DNA of 64,000 bases from Azoarcus sp. KH32C (GTDB lineage: Bacteria; Pseudomonadota; Gammaproteobacteria; Burkholderiales; Rhodocyclaceae): assembly GCF_000349945.1 (NCBI RefSeq), contig NC_020516.1, forward strand, positions 3,720,001-3,784,000. The letters are read 5' to 3'. Positions 8,550-16,951 of the stretch are shown piece by piece (position 1 is the first letter of the stretch; each line of letters begins with the position of its first letter). Below the pieces are notes generated by a model. It saw only the letters and a list, made by a program, of their open reading frames with translations, did not search any database and was not told the origin of the DNA. Both the position numbers and the translations under genes were made by a program.

Positions 8550-9584
8550 ATGAGTCACAACACCGGCAGCATCCGCATCGCTGAACCCGCCGTCCTGCCC
8601 GAGTGGGCCACACGCTCGGTCGATCTCGCCAACCCGAGGATCGGCGCGAAAGCGCTCTACGCCTCGGACGACTTCTTCGCCGAAGTCTCGCGCATGTTGA
8701 ACCCCGAGCCCGCCCAGTTCATCCCCGGCAAGTACGACGACAACGGCAAGTGGATGGACGGCTGGGAGACCCGCCGCAAGCGCACCACCGGCCACGACTG
8801 GTGCTTCGTCAAACTCGGCCGCAAGGGCACGATCCGTGGGTTCGACGTCGACACCAGCCACTTCACCGGCAACTACGCCCCGGCCGTGTCGATCGAGGCG
8901 ACCGTGTCGGACAGTGACGACACCGCCGCGCTGAAGGACGCGAAGTGGGTCGAGATCCTGCCCTCGACCTCGCTCTCCGGGAACAGCCACCATCTCTTGC
9001 GCGCGAACTCCGACGAAGCCTTCACCCATCTGCGCGTAAACATCTACCCGGACGGCGGCATCGCGCGACTGCGGGTCTACGGCCAACCGGTCGGCGTCTT
9101 CGAGAACGTCGGCGACGCGCTCGTCGATCTCGTCGCGCTCGAAAACGGCGGCCGCCCCGTCGCATGGAACGACGCCCACTTCGGCACCGCGTCGAACCTG
9201 ATCCTGCCGGGCCGCGGCATCAACATGGGCGACGGCTGGGAAACCCGCCGCCGCCGCGAACCGGGCAGCGACTGGTGCATCCTGCAACTGGGTGCGGCCG
9301 GCACGATCGAGAAGATCGACGTCGACACCGCCCACTTCAAAGGCAACTACCCCGACCGCTGCTCGATCCAGGCCGCCTTCGTCGAGGGCGGCACCGACCA
9401 GTCGGTCATCACCCAGAGCATGTTCTGGCCCGTGCTGCTGCCCGAGCAGAAGCTCTCGATGGACGCGATCCACAGCTTCACCGAACAGATCGCCAAGCTC
9501 GGCCCCGTCACCCACGTGCGCCTCAACATCATCCCGGACGGCGGCGTCTCACGCCTGCGCCTGTGGGGCAGGGTGGAAAAATGA
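8550..9584 (+). CDS. alc: Allantoicase, copy 1
   Basis: A 344-residue allantoicase (allantoate amidinohydrolase) that splits allantoate into ureidoglycolate and urea. The protein is an internal repeat of two jelly-roll domains, visible as paired motifs: GKWMDGWETRRKR...DWCFVKLG near residue 70 and GDGWETRRRREPGSDWCILQLG near residue 230, each followed by DVDT(S/A)HF(T/K)GNY. Length is normal for the family. Its stop overlaps the lyase start by four bases (ATGA), so the two are translationally coupled. A second copy at 18350 differs at only about 12 residues. Confidence 0.95.
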   Translation: MSHNTGSIRIAEPAVLPEWATRSVDLANPRIGAKALYASDDFFAEVSRMLNPEPAQFIPGKYDDNGKWMDGWETRRKRTTGHDWCFVKLGRKGTIRGFDVDTSHFTGNYAPAVSIEATVSDSDDTAALKDAKWVEILPSTSLSGNSHHLLRANSDEAFTHLRVNIYPDGGIARLRVYGQPVGVFENVGDALVDLVALENGGRPVAWNDAHFGTASNLILPGRGINMGDGWETRRRREPGSDWCILQLGAAGTIEKIDVDTAHFKGNYPDRCSIQAAFVEGGTDQSVITQSMFWPVLLPEQKLSMDAIHSFTEQIAKLGPVTHVRLNIIPDGGVSRLRLWGRVEK

Positions 9585-10096
9585 GTGAAGAAATGAGCGA
9601 AACCATGACCCGCCTCACCGTCGAACCGCTCACCGCCGAAGCCTTCGCCCCCTTCGGCGACGTGATCGCCGCGGCGAGTGCGCAGCGCCAATTCACCATC
9701 AACGGCGGCAACACCGAGCGCTACCACGACCTCGCGAACATCGACCCCGGCCCCGACGGCCGCGCCATCGTGTCGATCTTCCGCGGCCAACCCCGGCCCC
9801 TGCCCTTCACCGTCGAGATGATGGAATGCCACCCGCTGGGCAGCCAGGCCTTCGTGCCGTTGTCCGGGGGCAATTACCTCGTCGTCGTCGCAGAAGCAGG
9901 CGACTCACCGGGAGTCGAAGACCTGCGCGTCTTCCTCGCCCGCGGCGACCAGGGCGTCAATTACGCACGCGGCGTCTGGCATCACCCGCTGCTCGCACTC
10001 GATGGGGTGTCGGACTTCCTGGTCATCGACCGGGCGGGCGAAGGCCCGAACTGCGACGAGGTGCGGCTCGAGGAGGCCGGCATGATCGAGCTCTAG
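9581..10096 (+). CDS. allA: Ureidoglycolate lyase, copy 1
   Basis: A 171-residue cupin-fold enzyme that releases glyoxylate and urea from ureidoglycolate, completing conversion of allantoin to glyoxylate. Family marks are PLTAEAFAPFGDVI, FTINGGNTERYHDL, SIFRGQPRPLPF, EMMECHPLGSQAFVPL and ARGVWHHPLLAL. It overlaps the allantoicase stop by four bases. The second copy at 19381 is about 75% identical by eye over the aligned part, with a different N-terminal extension, so the lyases have diverged much more than the allantoicases next to them. Confidence 0.93.
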   Translation: MSEEMSETMTRLTVEPLTAEAFAPFGDVIAAASAQRQFTINGGNTERYHDLANIDPGPDGRAIVSIFRGQPRPLPFTVEMMECHPLGSQAFVPLSGGNYLVVVAEAGDSPGVEDLRVFLARGDQGVNYARGVWHHPLLALDGVSDFLVIDRAGEGPNCDEVRLEEAGMIEL

Positions 10097-10143
10097 CAAG
10101 AACATGGCGGATTACGACTTCCTCTAATCCGCCACACAAAGTA

Positions 10144-10271
10144 GCCGGGGACGTGCGGGGTGTTCGCGGCGCGGCGAGGACTGTCTGAGCGCAGGCGCGG
10201 AAGCGCGCCGCACCGCGAGTTCCGCAGCCGCAGAGCGAATACCCCGCACGGCGCCGGCGGGTTAGCAGCAC
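10144..10271. repeat. Structured intergenic repeat, copy 1
   Basis: A 128-bp element 48 bp after the lyase gene, with a second copy at 19974-20102 after the other lyase gene. The outer arms GTGCGGGGTGTTCGC and GCGAATACCCCGCAC pair over 15 positions with a single G-T wobble. An inner stem GGCGCG-gaag-CGCGCC follows. Between the copies several arm bases change on both sides so that pairing is kept, a sign that the structure is selected or was copied as such. It resembles large REP/BOX-like elements. Whether it acts as a terminator, a mobile palindrome or an RNA is unknown. Confidence 0.7.
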
Positions 10272-10457
10272 GTACGCCCCGCCCGACAACACGCCCCAAG
10301 CTGGTTCGCAATGGGCTCCCAATGCACCCGCTTGAGGCACGCAAGCGAGCCGGCCGCTGACTCGCCTGTCCCCTGAAATCAGCCGAAACCTCCGTCAGCA
10401 GCCCCTTCCGAAGATTCTCATCTTACCTGGCATGTTTCCTGCGGATCATGGCCTGAC

Positions 10458-10474
10458 CGGTCTGACCAGTCAGA
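10458..10474. promoter_or_regulatory. Putative operator of the FadR-like regulator
   Basis: Directly upstream of the regulator gene at 10496, CGGTCTGACCA (10458-10468) fits the GGT-N3-ACC core bound by FadR/PdhR/LldR-type proteins. It overlaps the 14-bp perfect palindrome TCTGACCAGTCAGA (10461-10474). This suggests autoregulation of the regulator-ABC importer transcript. The rest of the gap from 10272 to 10457 holds no gene that I can support. Confidence 0.5.
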
Positions 10475-10495
10475 TCAGACGAACCAGGAACCAAC

Positions 10496-11173
10496 ATGCC
10501 GAGCATCGCCAACGTCGCCGCCCAGGCGCTCCAGCGCCGCATCATCGATGGGGAATTCCCCACCGGCTCCGCCCTGCCCTCGCAGCGCGAACTCGCCGAA
10601 CAACTCTCCATCAGCCGCGCCTCGCTGCGCGAAGCCATCTCCACGCTCGAAGCACTCGGCCTCGTCCGTAGCCAGCCTAGCAAAGGCGTCTTCGTCACCG
10701 CCGGCAAACAACTCGACCCCGCCCGGCTCCCGCGTGGCACCGCCTCGATGACCCCGCAGGCGCTGTTCGAATTCCGTGCCGTACTGGAGCCGGCCTGGAC
10801 CGCACTCGCCGCCCGCCGCATCGACGCCGCCGGCCGCGAGCGCCTCGAAGCCATCCAGCGCGGCATGGAAGAAGCCCTCAAAGTCTGCGACCTCGTCATG
10901 GCGTCCGACTGGGACCTGCAGTTCCACCTATGCCTCGCCGAACTCTCCGGCAACGCCGGCCTCGCCACCGTCGCCGCACAGTTCCGCGACCAGATCGGCC
11001 ACAGCCTGCGCCTGCCCTTCTCCAACCCCTCAGGCATCTGGGAACCCGCCGACGAACACCGCCGCATCATCGACGCCATTTTCGCCGGCGACAGCCCCGC
11101 CGCCGAAGCCGCCATGCGCGCCCACCTTTCCGCCGCCGCCAGACGCGCCGGTATCACCTCCCCCGCCCTCTGA
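10496..11173 (+). CDS. FadR/GntR family (FCD) transcriptional regulator
   Basis: A 225-residue DNA-binding protein with an N-terminal GntR winged helix (LPSQRELAEQLSISRASLREA, about residues 25-45, then LRSQPSKGVFV-like wing) and a helical FCD ligand domain containing FRAVLEPAWTALAARRID and the HLCLAELSGNAGLATV segment. It precedes the ABC importer genes by 25 bp in the same direction and has a FadR-like operator at its own promoter, so it probably controls that importer and itself. The ligand is unknown; FCD regulators generally bind small organic acids, which fits a transporter for an acidic amino acid or ureide-like compound. Confidence 0.87.
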   Translation: MPSIANVAAQALQRRIIDGEFPTGSALPSQRELAEQLSISRASLREAISTLEALGLVRSQPSKGVFVTAGKQLDPARLPRGTASMTPQALFEFRAVLEPAWTALAARRIDAAGRERLEAIQRGMEEALKVCDLVMASDWDLQFHLCLAELSGNAGLATVAAQFRDQIGHSLRLPFSNPSGIWEPADEHRRIIDAIFAGDSPAAEAAMRAHLSAAARRAGITSPAL

Positions 11174-11198
11174 CCCCGCCCCTGCCAGGAGATCCCCA

Positions 11199-12020
11199 AT
11201 GACTTCCGCCCACACGATCACCACCCGCCGCCCCTTCCTCCGCAGCCTCTGCGCCCTCGCCGCCGGCATCGCCGTTGCCAGCACTATGGGACTGTCGCAC
11301 GCGCGCGCCGACGTCCTCACCGACATCCAGAAAGCCGGCACCCTGCGCGTCGCCGTCCCGCAGGACTTCCCGCCCTTCGGCAGCGTCGGCACCGATCTCA
11401 AGCCGCGCGGCTACGACATCGACGTGGCGAGTTTGATCGCCAAGGAACTCGGCGTGAAAGTCGAACTGATCCCGGTGACCAGCACCAACCGCATCCCCTA
11501 CCTCACCACGGGCAAGGCCGACCTCGTGATCTCCAGCCTCGGCAAGAACCCCGACCGCGAGAAAGTGATCGACTTCTCCGAAGCCTACGCCCCCTTCTTC
11601 AACGGCGTGTTCGGCCCCGAGGACGTCAAGCTCACCAAGGCCGAAGAACTCGCCGGCAAGACCATCGGCGTCACGCGCGGCTCGGTCGAGGATCTGGAAC
11701 TGACTAAGATCGCGCCCGCCACCGCAACGATTAAGCGCTTCGAGGACAACAACGCAACGATCTCGGCCTACCTCACCGGCCAGGTTCAGTTCGTCGCGAC
11801 CGGCAACGTCGTCGCCGCGGCCGTCAACGACATGACCAAGCTGCGCCGCCTCGGCTCCAAGTTCCTGATCAAGAACTCGCCCTGCTACGTCGGCGTCGCC
11901 AAGGGCGAGGCCGCGCTCGCGACCAAGGTCAACGCGATCATCGCCAAGGCCAAAAAGGACGGCTCGCTCAACGACATCGCCCAGCGCTGGCTGCACGCGC
12001 CGCTGCCGAAGGACCTGTAA
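11199..12020 (+). CDS. ABC transporter periplasmic substrate-binding protein (polar amino acid family)
   Basis: A 273-residue family 3 solute-binding protein. The leader contains TTRRPFLRSL before a hydrophobic stretch ending SHARA, which resembles a Tat signal, although Sec export is possible. The mature part begins DVLTDIQKAGTLRVAVPQDFP, typical of the family, and includes GYDIDVASLIAKELG and GKTIGVTRGSVEDLEL from the two-lobed binding fold. An AGGAG site precedes the chosen ATG. Permease and ATPase genes follow at once. Family 3 proteins bind polar amino acids or opines; the adjacent ureide genes make a nitrogen-rich substrate plausible but unproven. Confidence 0.88.
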   Translation: MTSAHTITTRRPFLRSLCALAAGIAVASTMGLSHARADVLTDIQKAGTLRVAVPQDFPPFGSVGTDLKPRGYDIDVASLIAKELGVKVELIPVTSTNRIPYLTTGKADLVISSLGKNPDREKVIDFSEAYAPFFNGVFGPEDVKLTKAEELAGKTIGVTRGSVEDLELTKIAPATATIKRFEDNNATISAYLTGQVQFVATGNVVAAAVNDMTKLRRLGSKFLIKNSPCYVGVAKGEAALATKVNAIIAKAKKDGSLNDIAQRWLHAPLPKDL

Positions 12021-12044
12021 GTCGAATCCGCCAAGACAGCCACC

Positions 12045-12713
12045 ATGGCCTATCGATTCGACTTCGCGCCGGTATTCGAGCACGCCGGCCTACTGCTGTC
12101 GGGCGCCGGCTTCACGCTGGCGCTCACTGCGGTGGGCGCGGTGCTCGGGATCGGGCTCGGCATTACGGGCGCGGTCTGTCGCGCCTGGAAGCTGCGCCCC
12201 TTCGACCGGCTCTTCGGCGTGTACGTTGAGGCGATCCGCAACACACCCTTCCTCGTGCAGCTCTTCTTCATCTTCTTCGGCCTGCCCGCGCTCGGCGTCA
12301 GGATGAGCGAGTGGCAGGCGGCCGTGCTCGCGATGGTCGTAAACCTCGGCGCCTACTCCACCGAGATCATTCGCGCCGGTATCCAGGCGACGCCGCGCGG
12401 CCAGATCGAAGCCGCCGAATCGCTCGCGATGACACGTCCGCAGATTTTCCGCCACGTCGTGCTGCGTCCCGCGCTCGCCAAGGTGTGGCCGGCTCTGACA
12501 AGCCAGGTGATCATCGTGATGCTCGGTTCGGCCGTGTGCTCGCAGATAGCCACGGAGGAGCTGACCTTCGCCGCGAACTTCATCCAGTCCCGCAACTTCC
12601 GCGCCTTCGAGACCTACTTCGTCACGACCGCGCTGTACTTTGCGATGGCGCTGCTAATCCGCCAGCTGCTGAAGCGGCTCGGCCAGCGCTATGTCGTCGG
12701 GAGGGCCCGCTGA
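12045..12713 (+). CDS. ABC transporter permease (HisMQ family), first subunit
   Basis: A 222-residue inner-membrane permease of the His/Glu/Gln/Arg importer class, with about five hydrophobic helices and the EAA loop EAAESLAMTRPQIFRHVVLRPA that docks to the ATPase. The segment YVEAIRNTPFLVQLFFIFFG is the conserved third-helix motif. Its stop overlaps the next permease start (TGATG), so the two subunits are translationally coupled and probably form a heterodimer. Confidence 0.9.
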   Translation: MAYRFDFAPVFEHAGLLLSGAGFTLALTAVGAVLGIGLGITGAVCRAWKLRPFDRLFGVYVEAIRNTPFLVQLFFIFFGLPALGVRMSEWQAAVLAMVVNLGAYSTEIIRAGIQATPRGQIEAAESLAMTRPQIFRHVVLRPALAKVWPALTSQVIIVMLGSAVCSQIATEELTFAANFIQSRNFRAFETYFVTTALYFAMALLIRQLLKRLGQRYVVGRAR

Positions 12714-13366
12714 TGCTCGTCCAGTTCTCGACCTGGGACATCGTTCGCAACCTGCTCGACGCCGGCAAATGGACGCTTGCGCTGTCGCTGATCGCCTTCG
12801 TGCTCGGCGGCATCGTCGGCATGGCGATCCTGTTCGCACGGATCTCGCAGCACCGCGCGCTGCAGACCGCGACCAAGGCCTACATCGAAGTCTTCCAGGG
12901 GACGCCGCTGCTGATGCAGCTCTTCGTCGTGTTCTTCGGCCTGTCGCTCGTCGGCATCGACGTCTCGCCCTGGCTCGCTGCGGCGGCCGGTCTGACGCTC
13001 TTCACCAGCGCCTACCTCGCCGAAATCTGGCGCGGCTGCGTCGAGGCGGTGCCGAAGGGCCAGTGGGAGGCCTCCGCGAGCCTCGCGATGAGCTACGCCG
13101 AGCAGATGCGCCACGTGATCCTGCCGCAAGCGCTGCGCATCGCGATCGCCCCGACCGTCGGCTTCTCGGTGCAGGTCGTCAAGGGCACCGCGGTGACCTC
13201 GATCATCGGCTTCGCCGAACTCACCAAGACCGGCTCGATGCTCGCCAATGCCACCTTTGAACCCTTCCTCGTGTTCGGGCTCGTGGCCGCCGGCTACTTC
13301 GCGCTGTGCTACCCGCTCTCGCTGTATGCGAAAAGCCTTGAGAGGAAATTCCATGTCGCTCGTTAA
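12713..13366 (+). CDS. ABC transporter permease (HisMQ family), second subunit
   Basis: A 217-residue partner of the preceding permease, with five hydrophobic helices, YIEVFQGTPLLMQLFVVFFG and the EAA-like loop ASASLAMSYAEQMRHVILPQ. It shares one base with the upstream stop and overlaps the ATPase start by 14 bases, the tight spacing expected for a stoichiometric complex. With the binding protein at 11199 and the ATPase at 13353 it completes a polar amino acid-type importer. Confidence 0.9.
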   Translation: MLVQFSTWDIVRNLLDAGKWTLALSLIAFVLGGIVGMAILFARISQHRALQTATKAYIEVFQGTPLLMQLFVVFFGLSLVGIDVSPWLAAAAGLTLFTSAYLAEIWRGCVEAVPKGQWEASASLAMSYAEQMRHVILPQALRIAIAPTVGFSVQVVKGTAVTSIIGFAELTKTGSMLANATFEPFLVFGLVAAGYFALCYPLSLYAKSLERKFHVAR

Positions 13367-14087
13367 GATCGCCGGCCTGCATAAGCATTTCGGCACCAAC
13401 CACGTCCTCAAGGGCATCGACCTCGAAGTCGCGCCCGGCGACGTCGTAGCGCTGATCGGGCGCAGCGGCTCGGGCAAGAGCACGCTGCTGCGCACAATCA
13501 ACGGGCTCGAGTCCATCGACAAGGGCGAACTCGTCGTCGACGGCACCGCACTGCACGACGGCAAGGGCGACCTGCGCGCGCTGCGCCAGAAGGTCGGCAT
13601 GGTGTTCCAGCAGTTCAACCTCTTCCCGCATCTCACCGCCGGCCAGAACGTGATGCTCGCGCCGACCGTCGTGAAGGGCACGACCAAGGCGGCAGCCCGC
13701 GACATCGCGAAGGAGGTGCTGCTAAAGGTCGGCCTCTCGGACAAGTTCGACAGCTACCCCGACCAGCTCTCCGGCGGCCAGCAGCAGCGCGTTGCGATCG
13801 CCCGTGCGCTGGCGATGCGGCCCAAGGTGCTGCTGTGCGACGAGATCACCTCGGCGCTCGACCCCGAGCTCGTCAGCGAAGTGCTCGCCGTCGTGCGTCA
13901 GCTCGCGGCCGAGGGCATGACGCTGATCATGGTCACGCACGAGATGCGCTTCGCGCGCGACGTCGGCAACAAGCTGATCTTCATGCACCACGGCCGCATC
14001 CACGAAAGCGGCGACCCGAAGACGGTATTCGCCGATCCGCAGACGCCGGAACTCGCGAACTTCATCGGCGCGGTGCAGCCGGCGTGA
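13353..14087 (+). CDS. ABC transporter ATP-binding protein (polar amino acid type)
   Basis: A 244-residue ATPase that powers the importer encoded upstream. Walker A GRSGSGKST (about residue 37), Q-loop VFQQFNLFPH, signature LSGGQQQR, Walker B VLLCDEITSALD and the switch histidine in MVTHEM are all present and in normal order, as in GlnQ/HisP. The gene overlaps the permease gene by 14 bases. Its 3' end overlaps by 26 bases the 3' end of the convergent kinase-like gene at 14062, leaving no room for a shared terminator. Confidence 0.92.
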   Translation: MSLVKIAGLHKHFGTNHVLKGIDLEVAPGDVVALIGRSGSGKSTLLRTINGLESIDKGELVVDGTALHDGKGDLRALRQKVGMVFQQFNLFPHLTAGQNVMLAPTVVKGTTKAAARDIAKEVLLKVGLSDKFDSYPDQLSGGQQQRVAIARALAMRPKVLLCDEITSALDPELVSEVLAVVRQLAAEGMTLIMVTHEMRFARDVGNKLIFMHHGRIHESGDPKTVFADPQTPELANFIGAVQPA

Positions 14088-15642
14088 GACGGGGCCGAAG
14101 AGCGCGCGCGCCCTGAACCTGTCGATCGCCGAGCCGCTGGAGGCCGAGAGCCTGCACGCGAGCGCCCAATCGCATCGCAGCAAGCCAGGGCGCAACGCAA
14201 AGATCGAGGAGATCCATGGCCGAGACGTGGGTCGAGAAGTCGCGCGTGTGCGGCGACGTGAACCAGCGCGACGGCAGTTCGGCGAGGAATCTCCGCAGGC
14301 CAACGTCGATCAAGGGCAGATCGGCCGGCACATTGCCCGCGAGGTCCCGCACGACGCCCGACAGCGCGAGCCAGCTCTTGCGGAACAGCCCAAGGTCCCC
14401 ACGAAAGCCGGCTGCCTGCGTCAACGCGAGTTCGTCGAGGAGCGCGAGCAGCCAGTCGAATCCCGGCATGCGAGCTTCGGACACGAGCCGGTCGAGCGCA
14501 TCCTCCACGATGCGTATCAGCGCCGGATCGTCCGGCCCGCAGCTTCCGAGCGCGGCAATCGCATGACGGATCTTAGGCGCATCAAGCGCAAATGCGCCCA
14601 GAGCTGCCGCGAGCAGCGCTTCGCGGTCCGCTTTCGATACGTGCGCGACGAGGCTCCAGTCGAGCACCGCAAGCCGTCCGTCGGGGGTGACGAACAGGTT
14701 TCCGCCATGCAGGTCGCCGTGGAAGATCGCGGGATCGGCGCGCGTCCAGAACGGCTTCGCAAGCAGCGCGCGCACCACCGTCTCCGCGAGTTCCTCCCGC
14801 TGCCGCGCCGACAGTTCGGCGTCGTTCAACTTGCTGCCGAAGACGCGCTCCATGGCGGTCACCTGCGGCGTGCACCAGGGCAACAAGCGCGGGATAAGGA
14901 TGTCCCGCTCGTCGGCATAGAACTTCCGCGCCGCGACGAGATGCCGCTGCTCCTCGTCAAGGCGGATTTCCTGCATCAACAGACGGCCGATGCTCTCCAA
15001 AGTGTCGCGGTAATCGAGGGCCGGCAAGCCGAGTTCGCCCGCGCGCCGTTCGATGAGATCGGCGAGATCCGGAAGGATCGCCAGCTCCTCCGCGAGGCGC
15101 ACCTCCACCCCCGGCCGCAGCACCTTGAAGACGCCATCACGCGGCCGGCCATCCTCCTCGTAAGTGAAGGGCACCACGATCGCGACGCTTCCCTCGGCCA
15201 GCGCAGCGGACGCGACTTCCACGGCCAGCGACTCACCGAGTTCCGATCGAAGCTGCGCCAGGACGTCCTCCAGCGACGTCGTCGCCGGCATCGACTCGAG
15301 CGACTGCAGCTGGCGGCACAGTTCCGGATCGAGGCGCGGCTGTCGGGCGAGCACCTGGCCGAGCTTGTGCAGCGTCGGGCACTGCGCGAGCAGCGTGACG
15401 AGGCGCTGCGCGGGTCCCGCATCCACGTCCAGCGCGAGCTGCCCGAGCAGGATCGCGTTCAGCCGGTCCGGCGGCAAGGCCGCAAGGAAGAACAGCGCCG
15501 CCTCCTCGACGAGGGGCCGCCAGCGTTGCAGCGAGGGCGGCAGCAATGCGTACAGCCCGATCGCTTCCAGCCACGCCGCGTCCGGCATGTCATCGCTGTC
15601 CGCTTTCCCGCCCAGGTCCCGGCGATCGCTCAATTCCCTCAT
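14062..15642 (-). CDS. ABC1/AarF/UbiB-type kinase-like protein
   Basis: A 526-residue protein of the atypical ABC1/ADCK/UbiB kinase-like family. The nucleotide-binding part shows VFKVLRPGVEVRLAEEL (ATP-binding lysine) and later IFHGDLHGGNLFV with AVLDWSLVAH, equal to the catalytic HGDxxxxN and metal-binding DxG-like motifs. The N-terminal 150 residues are helical and less typical than in UbiB, and the KxGQ motif is not obvious, so a direct role in ubiquinone synthesis is uncertain. The last 20 or so residues are arginine-rich and overlap the ABC ATPase gene, so the native C-terminus may be longer than in relatives. Confidence 0.75.
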   Translation of the reverse strand: MRELSDRRDLGGKADSDDMPDAAWLEAIGLYALLPPSLQRWRPLVEEAALFFLAALPPDRLNAILLGQLALDVDAGPAQRLVTLLAQCPTLHKLGQVLARQPRLDPELCRQLQSLESMPATTSLEDVLAQLRSELGESLAVEVASAALAEGSVAIVVPFTYEEDGRPRDGVFKVLRPGVEVRLAEELAILPDLADLIERRAGELGLPALDYRDTLESIGRLLMQEIRLDEEQRHLVAARKFYADERDILIPRLLPWCTPQVTAMERVFGSKLNDAELSARQREELAETVVRALLAKPFWTRADPAIFHGDLHGGNLFVTPDGRLAVLDWSLVAHVSKADREALLAAALGAFALDAPKIRHAIAALGSCGPDDPALIRIVEDALDRLVSEARMPGFDWLLALLDELALTQAAGFRGDLGLFRKSWLALSGVVRDLAGNVPADLPLIDVGLRRFLAELPSRWFTSPHTRDFSTHVSAMDLLDLCVAPWLAAMRLGARVQALGLQRLGDRQVQGARALRPRLTPAAPRR

Positions 15643-15829
15643 GTTTCCTCCCTTCCGGCGATGATGCCTTCATCATCGAGACATCACGCTTTGGAATGCT
15701 TTTCCGCATTGTGCTCCGGGCCACATGCAAGACGAATGCTGCATTGGCAACAAAACCTTATTGGCATTGAGGCTTCCGGCGCACGCACCATCTCTTCATG
15801 TTGTACCGACTCGACAACACTCCTGGAAA

Positions 15830-15990
15830 AAACGGGGGCTGGACGTGATCGCATCGACAAGAAACGTCCTCGGCGTCGAGATCCCCGCCATCCTGGTCAT
15901 CGGCGATACGGACCCGAAACTCGTGCGCAGCATGGCAGACTGCGGGATCGTCGTGCGGCACAAACCGGTGCCATGGACGACCTCGCGGCC
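15830..15990 (+). pseudogene. Remnant of a response-regulator receiver domain
   Basis: In the 357-bp gap between the kinase-like gene and the GntR gene, one frame reads IPAILVIGDTDPKLVRSMA and then VVRHKPV. This is the beta4-alpha4-beta5 end of receiver domains in hybrid histidine kinases, where the final lysine-proline is conserved. The phosphoacceptor half is missing, no start context fits, and the frame runs on into the convergent GntR gene. It is best read as the decayed 3' end of a lost two-component gene. The remainder of this gap shows nothing else. Confidence 0.45.
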
Positions 15991-16000
15991 TTCCGACTTC

Positions 16001-16663
16001 TCAGCCGAAAATGCCCCACCAGCGTAGCGTCTGCGCGAAGTGGCGGCGCACCGCCTCGGCCGCGACCTGCTCGTCGCCGCCGAGGATCCCGTCGATGATA
16101 GCGAGATGCTCCTCCATTGCCGGCACGATGCGGTCCGGCAGCAGCGGGCGCGAGTGCTGCATCACCGAGATGCGGTCGCGGTTCTGCGCGTAAATCTCGC
16201 GCACGGTCGCATTGCCGAGCGCATCCGACAGCGTCGAATGCAGCGACCAGTCCACTGCCATCGCTTCGCGCTGCAAGGAGGGCGTGATCCCGTTGCGCGC
16301 CGCCTCCACGAGGCGCACATGCACGTCGCGCAACGCGGCCAGGCGCTCGCCGTGTCCACCACGCACGAGCCGGCGCGCCCCTTCCTGGTCGAAGATGAGG
16401 CGCAGGTCGAAATATTCGCGGATCAGATCCGGCGTCGCTTCCATCACCGCGACGCCGCGCTTGGGCAGCACGTTGAGCAGCCCCGCGGACTCCGCGCGCT
16501 TGACCGCCTCGCGCACGGGCGCGAGCGGCAGATCGACCATCCGCGCCAGGTCGGGCATGGATACGAACTGTCCCGCACGCAGCTGCCCGCCGGTCAGCAT
16601 CGCCTTCAGCGCATTGAAGGCCTTCTCCGCAAGCAGCAAACCTTCGCCGTCCGGCATGTTCAT
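16001..16663 (-). CDS. GntR family (FCD) transcriptional regulator
   Basis: A 220-residue regulator with a GntR winged helix (MPDLARMVDLPLAPVREAVK, about residues 36-55, then LLNVLPKRGVAVM as the wing) and an FCD ligand domain with WSLHSTLSDALGN and HLAIIDGILGGD metal-binding contexts. It is divergent from dctA, sharing a 288-bp intergenic region, and is the third FCD regulator in this ureide region. It most likely controls dctA and the following alc-allA genes. The effector is unknown; a dicarboxylate or glyoxylate-related acid is a reasonable guess. Confidence 0.87.
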   Translation of the reverse strand: MNMPDGEGLLLAEKAFNALKAMLTGGQLRAGQFVSMPDLARMVDLPLAPVREAVKRAESAGLLNVLPKRGVAVMEATPDLIREYFDLRLIFDQEGARRLVRGGHGERLAALRDVHVRLVEAARNGITPSLQREAMAVDWSLHSTLSDALGNATVREIYAQNRDRISVMQHSRPLLPDRIVPAMEEHLAIIDGILGGDEQVAAEAVRRHFAQTLRWWGIFG

Positions 16664-16760
16664 ATTGTTGCCCTCCTGCAGTTCCCGAGATGTTACACGT
16701 GGCCGAACACCGGGAGAATGTTGGCTGAGATGTGACGCGAGTCCATAAAGAAATTTTTTA

Positions 16761-16802
16761 TTGACTTATAAGTGACACACTAACTAACATGTCAGTACAC
16801 AT
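16761..16802 (+). promoter_or_regulatory. Putative dctA promoter with overlapping inverted repeats
   Basis: TTGACT (16761-16766) and TAACAT (16785-16790) are separated by 18 bp in an A/T-rich stretch about 160 bp before dctA. TGACA (16773-16777) and TGTCA (16790-16794) form an inverted repeat bracketing the -10 region, and TGT-cagt-ACA follows at once. Such overlap is expected for a repressor site, most likely for the divergent GntR regulator. Confidence 0.4.
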
Positions 16803-16951
16803 TTGAGAACGCATTCGGGGCAGACACCTTCATCCGGTGCCCGCTCAACGGATGGCCGAAGCCGGGGAAACGCCACGACCTTTCCCAGCGAAGCGGCAAA
16901 CAAGCGGCTGCGAGACACAGCCTTCTTTATCCAGGTTCGCGAGGTGAACCC

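Noticed and set aside
14227..16098. 623-codon open frame opposite the kinase-like gene
   Set aside because: Antisense shadow. The - strand frame carries the HGDLHGGN kinase motif.
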